A DNA stretch of 15,085 nucleotides from an uncultured Collinsella sp. (GCA_900550965.1 URUC01000050.1:1-15085), one strand, 5' to 3'; counted from the first letter of the stretch, positions 6,933 to 13,464 are shown. Numbers and translations are program-made. The notes: generated by a model not told the origin, from the letters alone.

Positions 6933-8000
6933 TTGGATAAGAACGAGCTGCAAAAGCGTATGGAACAGGCCATCCGTCTGACGGCACCTGGTCAGCCGAT
7001 CCGCACTGCCCTCGACATGATCATCGCCGGTCACCTGGGCGCCCTTATCTGCGTTGGCGACACCGAAAACGTGCTCGCTGCCGGTAACGACGGCTTCCCG
7101 CTCAACATTTCGTTCACCTCGAACCGCCTGTTCGAGCTCTCCAAGATGGACGGCGCCATCGTCATCGACGGCGACCTCACCCAGATCCTGCGCGCCAACT
7201 TCCATCTCAATCCCGATCCCTCGCTTGCCACGAGCGAGACGGGCATGCGTCATCGCACCGCCGCTCGCATGTCGGTGCTCACCGATGCCATTGTGATCTC
7301 GGTCTCGGCCCGTCGTGCCGTCGTCAACGTGTACGTTCACGGCAAGAGCTACGAGATCCAGCCCGTCACCACCATCATGAGCTCGGTCAACCAGCTCGTC
7401 GCCACGCTCCAGACTACCCGTCAGTCGCTCGACCGCTCCCTGCTGCGTCTGACGGCCCTCGAGCTCGACGACTACGTTACGCTCGCCGACATTACCGGTA
7501 TTTTCTCGAGCTTCGAGATCATGCAGCAGGCAAAGACCGAGCTTAAGGATTGCATCGTCAAGTTGGGCAACCAGGGCAAGCTCGTGCAGATGCAGCTCGA
7601 GCAGCTCGCGGGCTCCAGCATGGATACCGAGTATGACCTGATGATCCGCGACTACGCAAGTGATTCTTCCGAGGCTAATGCCGAGAAGATTCGCGCCAAC
7701 CTAAGCCGTATGACACCTAAGGACCTGTCCGACCCACAGCATGTGGCGGCGGTTCTGGGTTACGACGACCTGGACGAGGACTCCGTCATGACGCCGCTGG
7801 GCCTGCGTACGCTTTCGCGCGTGTCCGTCGTGCGCGACGGCGTGGCCGAGAAGATCGTCGACGAGTACGGCTCGCTGCAGGAGCTCATGGATGACATCAG
7901 CGAGGATCCGGAGCGCTTGGGCGACTTTGGCGTCAACAACCCTGCCATTCTTGCGGACTCGCTGTACCGCATGAAGGGCACCAAACAGGGGAACGCATAA
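6933..8000 (+). CDS. disA: Diadenylate cyclase DisA (c-di-AMP synthase)
   Basis: The product has 355 residues (B. subtilis DisA about 360). It joins two ATP into the second messenger c-di-AMP and, in characterised members, scans DNA for branched structures. The N-terminal DAC domain carries both hallmark motifs: KMDGAIVID with Asp73-Gly74-Ala75, and GMRHRTAAR with Arg106-His107-Arg108. A helical linker (about 150-290) follows, then a C-terminal part at the place of the helix-hairpin-helix DNA-binding domain. That hairpin is unusual: where family members have a GIG-type turn, this one reads LGDFGVNNPAILADSLYRMK. The start is TTG 6933 with GGGAG (6921-6925) ahead of it; no in-frame ATG or GTG lies upstream nearby. 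The stop codon overlaps the ispD ATG by one base (TAATG), so the gene opens the disA-ispD-ispF-cysS operon. Confidence 0.95.
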   Translation: MDKNELQKRMEQAIRLTAPGQPIRTALDMIIAGHLGALICVGDTENVLAAGNDGFPLNISFTSNRLFELSKMDGAIVIDGDLTQILRANFHLNPDPSLATSETGMRHRTAARMSVLTDAIVISVSARRAVVNVYVHGKSYEIQPVTTIMSSVNQLVATLQTTRQSLDRSLLRLTALELDDYVTLADITGIFSSFEIMQQAKTELKDCIVKLGNQGKLVQMQLEQLAGSSMDTEYDLMIRDYASDSSEANAEKIRANLSRMTPKDLSDPQHVAAVLGYDDLDEDSVMTPLGLRTLSRVSVVRDGVAEKIVDEYGSLQELMDDISEDPERLGDFGVNNPAILADSLYRMKGTKQGNA

Positions 8001-8728
8001 TGGCGCCCGTATGCGCCGTGGTCGTTGCCGGCGGTAGCGGCCAGCGCTTTGGTAACCCCGGTGGCAAGCAGCTCGTTAACGTGGCGGGCCGTCCGCTCAT
8101 GAGCTGGTCCATCCGTGCGTTCGATCGTAGCGACAAGGTTGGCCACATCGTGGTGGTGTGTCCTGCCGAGCGCCGTGCCGAGATGCGCCGTCTGGCCATC
8201 GACCCATTTGACTATGACACGTCCATCAGCTTTGCCGATGCCGGCGATACCCGTCAGGATTCCACCCGTGCCGGCGTGCATGCGGTTCCGGCGGGTTTCG
8301 AATATGTCGCCATCCACGACGGCGCCCGTCCGCTCATTACCACCGAGGCCATCGATCACGCTATCGACGTGCTCGTGAGCGACCGCGCCCTCGACGGTGT
8401 CGTGTGCGGCCAGCCTGCCATCGACACACTCAAAATCGTCGATGGCGACAACATCGTCGAGACGCCGCCGCGCGAGCTCTATTGGGCCGCGCAGACGCCG
8501 CAGATCTTTAGCGTCGACGCCATGAAGCGCGCCCACACCGCAGCCATCGCCGAGGGGTTTATCGGGACCGACGATTCTTCGCTGGTCGAGCGCATGGGAG
8601 GACGCGTCCGCTGCGTCCAGAGCCCACGCGACAACCTTAAGGTGACGGTGCCCGAGGACCTGCGTCCCGTAACCGCGATTCTGCTCGGTCGCATGGCCGA
8701 GGGAGAGGACCTTCCCCATGTTCAGTAA
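8000..8728 (+). CDS. ispD: 2-C-methyl-D-erythritol 4-phosphate cytidylyltransferase
   Basis: The product has 242 residues, the normal IspD length. It transfers CMP from CTP to MEP, the third step of the MEP route to isoprenoids. Family motifs in order: the CTP-binding loop AGGSGQRFGNPGGKQL with Arg16 and Lys23; IHDGARPL at 105-112; IDTLK at 141-145; the substrate segment PRELYWAAQTPQIF at 157-170; GTDDSSLVE at 189-197; and DNLKVTVPEDL at 211-221 with Lys214. The ATG shares its A with the disA stop, and the 3' end overlaps ispF by 11 bp, so translation of disA, ispD and ispF is coupled. Nothing is missing or truncated. Confidence 0.95.
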   Translation: MAPVCAVVVAGGSGQRFGNPGGKQLVNVAGRPLMSWSIRAFDRSDKVGHIVVVCPAERRAEMRRLAIDPFDYDTSISFADAGDTRQDSTRAGVHAVPAGFEYVAIHDGARPLITTEAIDHAIDVLVSDRALDGVVCGQPAIDTLKIVDGDNIVETPPRELYWAAQTPQIFSVDAMKRAHTAAIAEGFIGTDDSSLVERMGGRVRCVQSPRDNLKVTVPEDLRPVTAILLGRMAEGEDLPHVQ

Positions 8729-9212
8729 CCTGCGCATTGGCCACGGCTACGACGTCCACCGTTTGGTGGAGGGGCGTCGATGTATCATCGGCGGGGTCGA
8801 CATTCCCTACGAGCGCGGCCTGCTGGGCCACTCGGATGCCGATGTGCTCGCGCACGCCTTGGCCGACGCCATTCTGGGCGCCTGCCGCGGGGGAGATATC
8901 GGCAAGCTATTCCCCGACACCGATCCCGCCTACGAGGGTGCCGATTCGATGGTGCTGCTCGCTCGCGTGATGGACTATGCGCGCGAGCTTGGCTTTGAGT
9001 TTGTCGATGCCGATTGCACCATTGCCTGCCAGCAACCCAAGATCACTCCGCACCGCGATGCCATGCGCGCCAACCTTGCTCATGCCCTGGGTGTCGACGT
9101 CGAAAACGTGGGCGTCGCCGCCACCACGACCGAAAAGCTCGGTTGGGAAGGCCAAGGCGAGGGAATTGGCGCCTGGGCCGTCTGCCTGCTACAGAAAACC
9201 GTTAAGGAGTAA
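8718..9212 (+). CDS. ispF: 2-C-methyl-D-erythritol 2,4-cyclodiphosphate synthase
   Basis: The product has 164 residues, typical for IspF. It cyclises CDP-ME 2-phosphate, releasing CMP; the enzyme is a zinc-dependent homotrimer. RIGHGYDVH at 6-14 supplies metal ligands Asp12 and His14; GHSDADVLAHALADA at 37-51 supplies His46; the C-terminal GQGEGIGAWAV is the usual trimer-axis segment. The ATG lies inside the end of ispD (11-bp overlap) with GAGAGG (8703-8708) before it. IspD and IspF act two steps apart, with IspE between them; no ispE is in this window. Three bases separate the stop from the cysS start. Confidence 0.96.
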   Translation: MFSNLRIGHGYDVHRLVEGRRCIIGGVDIPYERGLLGHSDADVLAHALADAILGACRGGDIGKLFPDTDPAYEGADSMVLLARVMDYARELGFEFVDADCTIACQQPKITPHRDAMRANLAHALGVDVENVGVAATTTEKLGWEGQGEGIGAWAVCLLQKTVKE

Positions 9213-9215
9213 CGA

Positions 9216-10682
9216 ATGCGTATCTACAACAGCGCTACCCATAAAAAGGAAGAGTTCCAGCCCATCGAGTCCGGCAAGGTCCGCATGTACGTGTGCGGCC
9301 CCACGGTCTACGACAACATCCACATCGGCAATGCTCGCACGTTCATCAGCTTTGACGTGATTCGTCGCTGGCTCATCGCGAGCGGCTACGAGGTCACGTT
9401 CGCCCAGAACCTCACCGATGTCGACGACAAGATCATCAAGCGCGCCAACGAGCAGGGCCGCACGGCCGCCGAGGTCGCGACGGAGTTCTCCGACAAGTTC
9501 ATCGGCGTCATGCGTGCCGCCAACGTGCTCGATCCCGATGTGCGCCCCCGCGCCACCAAAGAGATCGGCCCCATGATCGCCATGATCAAGACGCTCATCG
9601 AGCAGGGCCACGCCTACGCCGCCGATAACGGCGACGTGTACTTTGCCGTGCGCAGCGATTCCAACTATGGTCAGGTCTCGGGCCGCAACATCGACGACCT
9701 TATGGTTGGCGCGCGCATCGAGGAGAACGAGGACAAGAACGACCCGCTCGACTTTGCCCTGTGGAAGGCTGCCAAGCCCGGCGAGCCCAGCTGGCCGAGC
9801 CCCTGGGGCGAGGGCCGTCCCGGTTGGCACACCGAGTGCGCCGCCATGGTGCATCGCTACCTGGGCACCCCGATCGACATCCACGGCGGCGGCTCCGACC
9901 TTGCCTTCCCGCATCACGAGAACGAGTGCGCCCAGGCCACCTGCGCCTGGCACCAGGGCTTCTCCAACACCTGGATGCACACGGGCATGCTGCTGGTAGA
10001 CGGCGAGAAGATGTCCAAGTCGCTCGGCAACTTCTTTACGCTGGCCGAGGTCCTCGAGCAGCATTCCGCTGCCGCCCTGCGCCTGCTGATGCTGCAGACG
10101 AGCTATCGCTCGCCGCTCGACTTTTCTTGGGAGCGCTTGGAGGGTGCCGAGAACTCGCTCACGCGTATCGCCGGTACGGTCGAGAACCTGCGCTGGGCCG
10201 CGAACCATGCGACGGCCGATGCCGATGAGGCAGCATCCGAGGCGTTTGCCGCCAAGGCCGCCGAGACCCGTGCCACCTTTAAGGAGTGCATGGACGACGA
10301 CTTTAACACCGCCGGTGCCATGGGTGCCGTCTTTGGCTTTGTGACCGAGTGCAACCAGTACCTGGAGCAGGCGGGCGACGCTGCCGATAAGGCCGCCGCG
10401 CTTGCCGCCGCCGATACGCTGGTCGAGCTGCTCGATACGTTTGGCGTTGAGCTCCCCGAGCCAAAGGTCGAGTTGCCGCTGGGCCTGCTGGGCGTAGCCG
10501 CCGGCCTGGTTGCCTACACGGGCGACGACGTGGACGAGGCCGCTGCCAAGATTCTCGAGGCCCGCGCCGAGGCCCGCGCTGCCAAGAACTGGGATCTGGC
10601 CGACGCCATCCGCGACCAGCTCAAGGACCTGGGCCTGACGATTGAAGATACTGCCGCCGGTACCCGTATCAAGTCTCTCTAA
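9216..10682 (+). CDS. cysS: Cysteinyl-tRNA synthetase
   Basis: The product has 488 residues. This class I aminoacyl-tRNA synthetase charges tRNA-Cys. Signatures: the HIGH-type motif PTVYDNIHIGNART with HIGN at 36-39; the KMSKS loop GEKMSKSLGNFF with KMSKS at 265-269; and the zinc ligands Cys27 (YVCGPT), Cys208 (WHTECAAM), His233 and Glu237 (FPHHENEC), which select cysteine over serine. The C-terminal helical anticodon-binding region (about 330-480) is Ala-rich, with acidic patches. ATG 9216 follows AAGGAG (9204-9209), and the gap to ispF is only 3 bp. It is the last gene before a long hairpin and a strong terminator, so it closes the disA-ispD-ispF-cysS transcript. Confidence 0.97.
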   Translation: MRIYNSATHKKEEFQPIESGKVRMYVCGPTVYDNIHIGNARTFISFDVIRRWLIASGYEVTFAQNLTDVDDKIIKRANEQGRTAAEVATEFSDKFIGVMRAANVLDPDVRPRATKEIGPMIAMIKTLIEQGHAYAADNGDVYFAVRSDSNYGQVSGRNIDDLMVGARIEENEDKNDPLDFALWKAAKPGEPSWPSPWGEGRPGWHTECAAMVHRYLGTPIDIHGGGSDLAFPHHENECAQATCAWHQGFSNTWMHTGMLLVDGEKMSKSLGNFFTLAEVLEQHSAAALRLLMLQTSYRSPLDFSWERLEGAENSLTRIAGTVENLRWAANHATADADEAASEAFAAKAAETRATFKECMDDDFNTAGAMGAVFGFVTECNQYLEQAGDAADKAAALAAADTLVELLDTFGVELPEPKVELPLGLLGVAAGLVAYTGDDVDEAAAKILEARAEARAAKNWDLADAIRDQLKDLGLTIEDTAAGTRIKSL

Positions 10683-10686
10683 TCCC

Positions 10687-10792
10687 TACGGGTTTCCCAA
10701 GCACCCGACCTTGCCGTTCAAACCGTCGCTCGCGTACTCAAGTACGCGTCGCTCCTCTTTCACGGCAATCTCGGGCACTTGGAAAACCCGTA
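10687..10792. repeat. Long imperfect hairpin, 52-nt arms with 2-nt loop
   Basis: The arms 10687-10738 and 10741-10792 are the same length and 37 of 52 positions are complementary when aligned without gaps. Paired blocks include TACGGGTTT, CCAAG, CCCGA, TTGCCGT and the apex CGCGTACT/AGTACGCG around CA. GTCGCT occurs near the apex in direct orientation in both arms. It starts 5 bp after the cysS stop, just ahead of the terminator. It resembles a REP/MITE-like mobile intergenic element, or a processing hairpin. Confidence 0.75.
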
Positions 10793-10842
10793 CCGACCGC
10801 CCGAATTAATATTCATGGGCGGTCGGTCTATTTGTTTCGTTT
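10792..10842 (+). terminator. Rho-independent terminator of the disA-cysS operon
   Basis: ACCGACCGCCC (10792-10802) pairs perfectly with GGGCGGTCGGT (10817-10827) across an AT-rich 14-nt loop, followed by CTATTTGTTTCGTTT. Part of the loop (GAAT/ATTC) can extend the stem with a small bulge. The first stem base is the last base of the preceding long hairpin. rlmB starts 27 bp after the T-rich tract. Confidence 0.85.
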
Positions 10843-10868
10843 GATAGTTGTATTTAGGAGGTCGCTTT

Positions 10869-11783
10869 ATGGCCGACAATCGCAAGCGTGCGCCTCGTGG
10901 CGGCAAGCAGGCCGCTTCTGGCTCGCGTCCGATTCGCCGCAACGATCGCGCTGCCGCTCCCAAGGGCCAGCGCGAGCGCTCACAGGCTGCTCGCTCGCAG
11001 CGCGAGCGTAGCCGCGATAACGTCGAGGTTCCCAAGGGCGAGTTTATCGAAGGTCGTCGTGCTGCCGCCGAGGCGCTACGCACTGGTTTTCCCATCAAGT
11101 GCGCGCTCATCGCCGAGGGCGGGGAGCGCGATGCTGCCTTGTCGCGCCTGGTCGACGATCTCAACGCCGCGGACGTCCGCATTAAGTATGTGCCGCGCGC
11201 GCAGCTCGATGCGCTGTCGAGCCATGGCGCTCATCAGGGCATTGCGCTCGAGGTGGGTAATTTCCCCTATGCGGACGTCGCCGATATCCTTGACCGCGCG
11301 GGTGACGGCCCGGCGCTCGTCGTCGTACTCGACCATGTGACCGACGACGGTAACTTTGGTGCCATCGTGCGCTCTGCCGAGGTCGTGGGCGCGGCGGGCG
11401 TCATCATTGCCAACAAGCGCGCCGCCGGTGTGACCGTGGGCAGCTACAAAACCTCTGCTGGTGCCGTTATGCATCTGCCCATCGCACAGGTTCCCAACAT
11501 CGCTCGAGCGCTCGACGACCTCAAGGCTGCTGGCTTTTGGGTGGGCGGTGCTTCCGAGCACGCCGAGGGCAGCTGCTGGGATGCTCCCTTTGAGGGCCGC
11601 GTTGCGCTCGTCATGGGCTCCGAGGGCGACGGCATCTCGCGCCTGGTGCTCGAGAAATGCGACTTTTTGACCAAGCTTCCCCAGCGCGGCATGACCGAGA
11701 GTCTCAATGTGGCCCAGGCGACCACCGCGCTGTGCTTTGAGTGGCTGCGCCGCAATGCCGGCGAGCTCATGGGGGAGGAGTAG
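10869..11783 (+). CDS. rlmB: 23S rRNA 2'-O-methyltransferase, RlmB/TrmH (SpoU) family
   Basis: The product has 304 residues. ATG 10869 is chosen because AGGAGG (10856-10861) precedes it; an upstream TTG adds only seven residues. RlmB methylates the ribose of G2251 in 23S rRNA. Residues 1-55 are a basic, Arg/Lys/Ala-rich tail predicted to be disordered, absent from E. coli RlmB. The substrate-binding domain begins GEFIEGRRAAAEAL (57-70). The SPOUT knot follows with its three motifs: VLDHVTDDGNFGAIVRSA (Asn162, Arg168), LVMGSEGDGIS (250-257) and TESLNVAQAT (Ser278-Asn280). Activity looks intact. The exact target (RlmB against another TrmH-type enzyme) is supported by its position before a YacP-like gene, as in B. 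subtilis. The stop lies 3 bp before the next ATG. Confidence 0.92.
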   Translation: MADNRKRAPRGGKQAASGSRPIRRNDRAAAPKGQRERSQAARSQRERSRDNVEVPKGEFIEGRRAAAEALRTGFPIKCALIAEGGERDAALSRLVDDLNAADVRIKYVPRAQLDALSSHGAHQGIALEVGNFPYADVADILDRAGDGPALVVVLDHVTDDGNFGAIVRSAEVVGAAGVIIANKRAAGVTVGSYKTSAGAVMHLPIAQVPNIARALDDLKAAGFWVGGASEHAEGSCWDAPFEGRVALVMGSEGDGISRLVLEKCDFLTKLPQRGMTESLNVAQATTALCFEWLRRNAGELMGEE

Positions 11784-11786
11784 CGC

Positions 11787-12464
11787 ATGTCCAAGAAGAA
11801 CCGCGCCAAGTCCAAGGCCAAGCGCTTTGGCGAGGGCTCGGCCAAGCCGATTGTTTCGGCCGCGACCTACGGCGTGGGCGGCAATGCGTTTGCGCAGGCT
11901 ATCGCCGACCCAGTCTCGACGGTGCACTCCAACAAGCCCGAGCTGCTGGTGGTCGACGGTTACAACGTGATCCACTGCACGCCGCGCTACGAAAAGCTCG
12001 TCTACGACCATTCCGACGATCCATATTCCAGCGACGTCCACGATATGGCGCGCACCGCGCTCATCAACGATGTTGCGGCGTTTGCCCAGGGCCGTTACGA
12101 GGCCGTGATCGTGTTCGACGGCGCGGGCAACATCTCCAACGAGCGCCCCAACCTACCGGCCCGCGGCGTGCGCATCGAGTTCTCGCCGACGGGCGTCTCT
12201 GCCGATACCGTGGTGCAGAAGCTCTGCATCGAGGCACGCGAGGAAGGCCGCGCGTGCTCCGTGGTATCGAGCGACGGTACGATTCAGGCCGTCGTCATGG
12301 GCAAGGGCGTCACGCGCATCTCGAGCCGCATGCTGGTGGACGAGATCAAACAGATCGATAACGACGTTCACGAGGCAGAGGAAGCCCCGCAGATCAAGAT
12401 GACTCTGGGCAGTCGCCTGAGCCCCGATGCCCTGGCCAAGCTCAAGGCCCTTCGTGGCCGGTAG
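11787..12464 (+). CDS. YacP/Rae1-like NYN-domain endoribonuclease
   Basis: The product has 225 residues. ATG 11787 is preceded by GGGGGAGGAG (11771-11780) inside the end of rlmB, so the two are translated together. The NYN (PIN-like) domain spans about 50-190: LLVVDGYNVIH with Asp57 and Asn60, VIVFDGAGN with Asp111, SADTVVQKL with Asp140, and VVSSDGTIQ with Asp163. This is the YacP family, whose B. subtilis member Rae1 enters the ribosomal A site and cuts mRNA. B. subtilis YacP has about 170 residues; here about 50 extra residues precede the domain, starting with a Lys-rich stretch (MSKKNRAKSKAKRF) that could contact RNA. Position after rlmB is the same as in B. subtilis. Nuclease activity is inferred from conserved acids, not shown. 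Confidence 0.88.
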   Translation: MSKKNRAKSKAKRFGEGSAKPIVSAATYGVGGNAFAQAIADPVSTVHSNKPELLVVDGYNVIHCTPRYEKLVYDHSDDPYSSDVHDMARTALINDVAAFAQGRYEAVIVFDGAGNISNERPNLPARGVRIEFSPTGVSADTVVQKLCIEAREEGRACSVVSSDGTIQAVVMGKGVTRISSRMLVDEIKQIDNDVHEAEEAPQIKMTLGSRLSPDALAKLKALRGR

Positions 12465-12479
12465 GGGAGTATCTGTAGA

Positions 12480-12499
12480 GACCAGCTACTCGGCTGGTC
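12480..12499. repeat. Small perfect hairpin after the NYN gene
   Basis: GACCAGC (12480-12486) and GCTGGTC (12493-12499) pair perfectly around TACTCG, 15 bp after the stop codon. There is no T-run, so it is at best a weak or Rho-assisted transcript end. Confidence 0.4.
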
Positions 12500-12539
12500 A
12501 ATTCACTGGCTTGTAGTTATTGGATTGTGGACTTGCCAT

Positions 12540-12595
12540 CGCCAAAACGAATAGTTTTTTGTTTTGGCGAACAGACGAAACTATTCGTTCTGGCG
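12540..12595. repeat. 18-bp inverted repeat with a competing internal hairpin
   Basis: CGCCAAAACGAATAGTTT (12540-12557) and AAACTATTCGTTCTGGCG (12578-12595) are inverted copies with one mismatch across 20 nt. The 5' half can instead pair nearby: CGCCAAAAC (12540-12548) with GTTTTGGCG (12561-12569), perfectly. The folds exclude each other. A further partial copy, TGGCGAATAGTTTTG, follows at 12591. Function is unknown: terminator, protein-binding site or mobile remnant. Confidence 0.7.
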
Positions 12596-12629
12596 AATAG
12601 TTTTGAGATGTGGTCGGTCGAAGGGCCTG

Positions 12630-12658
12630 TTGCGCCCCATCCTCAATTCCTTTATCCT
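12630..12658 (+). promoter_or_regulatory. Possible promoter of tRNA-Thr(UGU)
   Basis: TTGCGC (12630-12635) and TATCCT (12653-12658) stand 17 bp apart, and transcription would begin about 24 bp before the tRNA. The -35 matches consensus at three of six bases and the -10 at four of six, so this is tentative. A GCGC-GAAA-GCGC hairpin (12670-12681) lies between it and the tRNA. Confidence 0.4.
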
Positions 12659-12688
12659 TAACAGGCTTCGCGCGAAAGCGCCAAGTGT

Positions 12689-12763
12689 GCCAGTGTGGCG
12701 CAACGGTAGCGCAACTGATTTGTAATCAGTGGGTTGCAGGTTCGATTCCTGTCACTGGCTCCA
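12689..12763 (+). tRNA. tRNA-Thr, anticodon UGU
   Basis: The acceptor stem GCCAGTG (12689-12695) pairs with CACTGGC (12753-12759), then discriminator T and an encoded CCA (12761-12763). The anticodon stem ACTGA/TCAGT encloses TTTGTAA, giving anticodon TGT, which reads ACA and related threonine codons. The T-loop has the usual GGTTCGATTCC pattern. It is transcribed alone, with its own terminator directly after. Confidence 0.96.
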
Positions 12764-12772
12764 TGAGAGTTT

Positions 12773-12812
12773 CGGGCTCTGTTCCCTTGTGGGACAGGGC
12801 CCGTTTCTATTT
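12773..12812 (+). terminator. Rho-independent terminator after tRNA-Thr(UGU)
   Basis: CGGGCTCTGTTCCC (12773-12786) folds against GGGACAGGGCCCG (12791-12803) around TTGT, with G-U pairs and one unpaired base, followed by TTTCTATTT. This separates the tRNA from the repeat region downstream. Confidence 0.85.
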
Positions 12813-12857
12813 ATGTTGACATGTCAGCGGGTTTGACTCCCACCAAGCTTCAGGTTT

Positions 12858-13074
12858 GTCTCGATCTATAACACGGGCGGGCTGAAAACCCTCCTTATAG
12901 TTACAGATCGAGACATTGCCAAGGGACGGCCGATAACATCTCGATCTGTAACACGAAGAAGCTGAAAACCGTTCTTACTGTTACAGAATGAGACGTAAGC
13001 GGAGGTCTCTGCGTAATATCTCGACCTGTAACAGATAGGGGAGAAAATGTTCTCTATATGTTACAGATCGAGAC
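12858..13074. repeat. Three 57-nt hairpin units in an exact 80-bp period
   Basis: Units occupy 12858-12914, 12938-12994 and 13018-13074. Each is exactly 57 nt and starts 80 bp after the previous one, with unrelated 23-nt linkers. Every unit has outer arms near TCTCGATCTGTAAC and GTTACAGATCGAGA, 15 nt each with one to three mismatches. The 27-nt cores differ but keep an inner stem: GGCGGG with CCCTCC in unit 1, AAGAA with TTCTT in unit 2, ATAG...AGAA with TTCT-CTAT in unit 3. Units 1 and 2 share the loop sequence GCTGAAAACC. No open reading frame or cas-like gene accompanies it. It is not a CRISPR array: the repeats are palindromic hairpins with divergent cores. Confidence 0.9.
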
Positions 13075-13106
13075 AAAAGCCGTGTCGAGCTCGGCTGCCC
13101 CCCCCT

Positions 13107-13249
13107 GAGCGTGGATTATCGAACGTACGAGCGTGGAAAATCTCCCGCTTAGTGAATGATCGTGGATAATCTGCCACTTTGGCCTTTGGGGCACGCCAAT
13201 AGTGGGAGATTGTCCACGCTCGATTTCAAACGGAAGAAAATCCACGCTC
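13107..13249. repeat. Cluster of five GAGCGTGGA-type repeats, direct and inverted
   Basis: The core GAGCGTGGA begins at 13107 and 13129 on the + strand, as GATCGTGGA at 13158, and as its complement TCCACGCTC at 13213-13221 and 13241-13249. The fuller unit is about GAGCGTGGAnAATCTCCCAC. The copies from 13158 and 13213 face each other and can form a stem of about 20 bp (13162-13182 with 13196-13217). Single units also contain a dyad, GTGG-N8-CCAC. A run of eight C (13098-13105) sits just upstream. Operator cluster or extragenic repeat family are both possible. Confidence 0.8.
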
Positions 13250-13275
13250 GAATCTGCCACGGAAGCCCGATCTCG

Positions 13276-13454
13276 ACCTATATATAGGTGCAAATAGGCT
13301 GTTATCGAAGTTCGATCCTGAAGGTGTACTCCACTACGCCAAAGTGTTCCCTCGGGAAATGTCACCGTAACATGCAAATCCACCGTCCTTCATATCCAAA
13401 CTCAACAAAACCGCAGGTCAAAGGTATATAGATACGCCCGGCACCGTGTATCTA
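13276..13454. other. Gene-free stretch with palindromes before the tRNA-tuf promoter
   Basis: No convincing gene is seen here. ACCTATATATAGGT (13276-13289) is a perfect 14-bp palindrome, ATCGAA-G-TTCGAT (13304-13316) a perfect dyad, and TAGATAC (13429-13435) pairs with GTATCTA (13448-13454), ending 10 bp before the -35 box. The last could bind a regulator or insulate the promoter. A 109-codon minus-strand frame over this region was judged spurious. Confidence 0.4.
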
Positions 13455-13464
13455 GAGGTTTTCG

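Noticed and set aside
9189..10208. 339-codon minus-strand frame opposite cysS (and similar ones opposite pepD, ispD and rlmB)
   Set aside because: All lie antisense to genes with clear motifs and have no ribosome-binding site or family resemblance. They are codon-bias shadows.
12816..12826. TTGACA with TGACATGTCA palindrome as a promoter for the hairpin array
   Set aside because: No acceptable -10 lies 16-18 bp downstream.
12858..13074. CRISPR array
   Set aside because: There are only three units, each a hairpin with a divergent core; spacers are 23 nt and repeats are not identical. No cas genes are present.
13054..13383. 109-codon minus-strand frame with a GTG start in the repeat region
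   Set aside because: Its C-terminal two thirds run through the GAGCGTGGA repeats and the end of the hairpin array, the ribosome site is poorly spaced, and no domain is seen.
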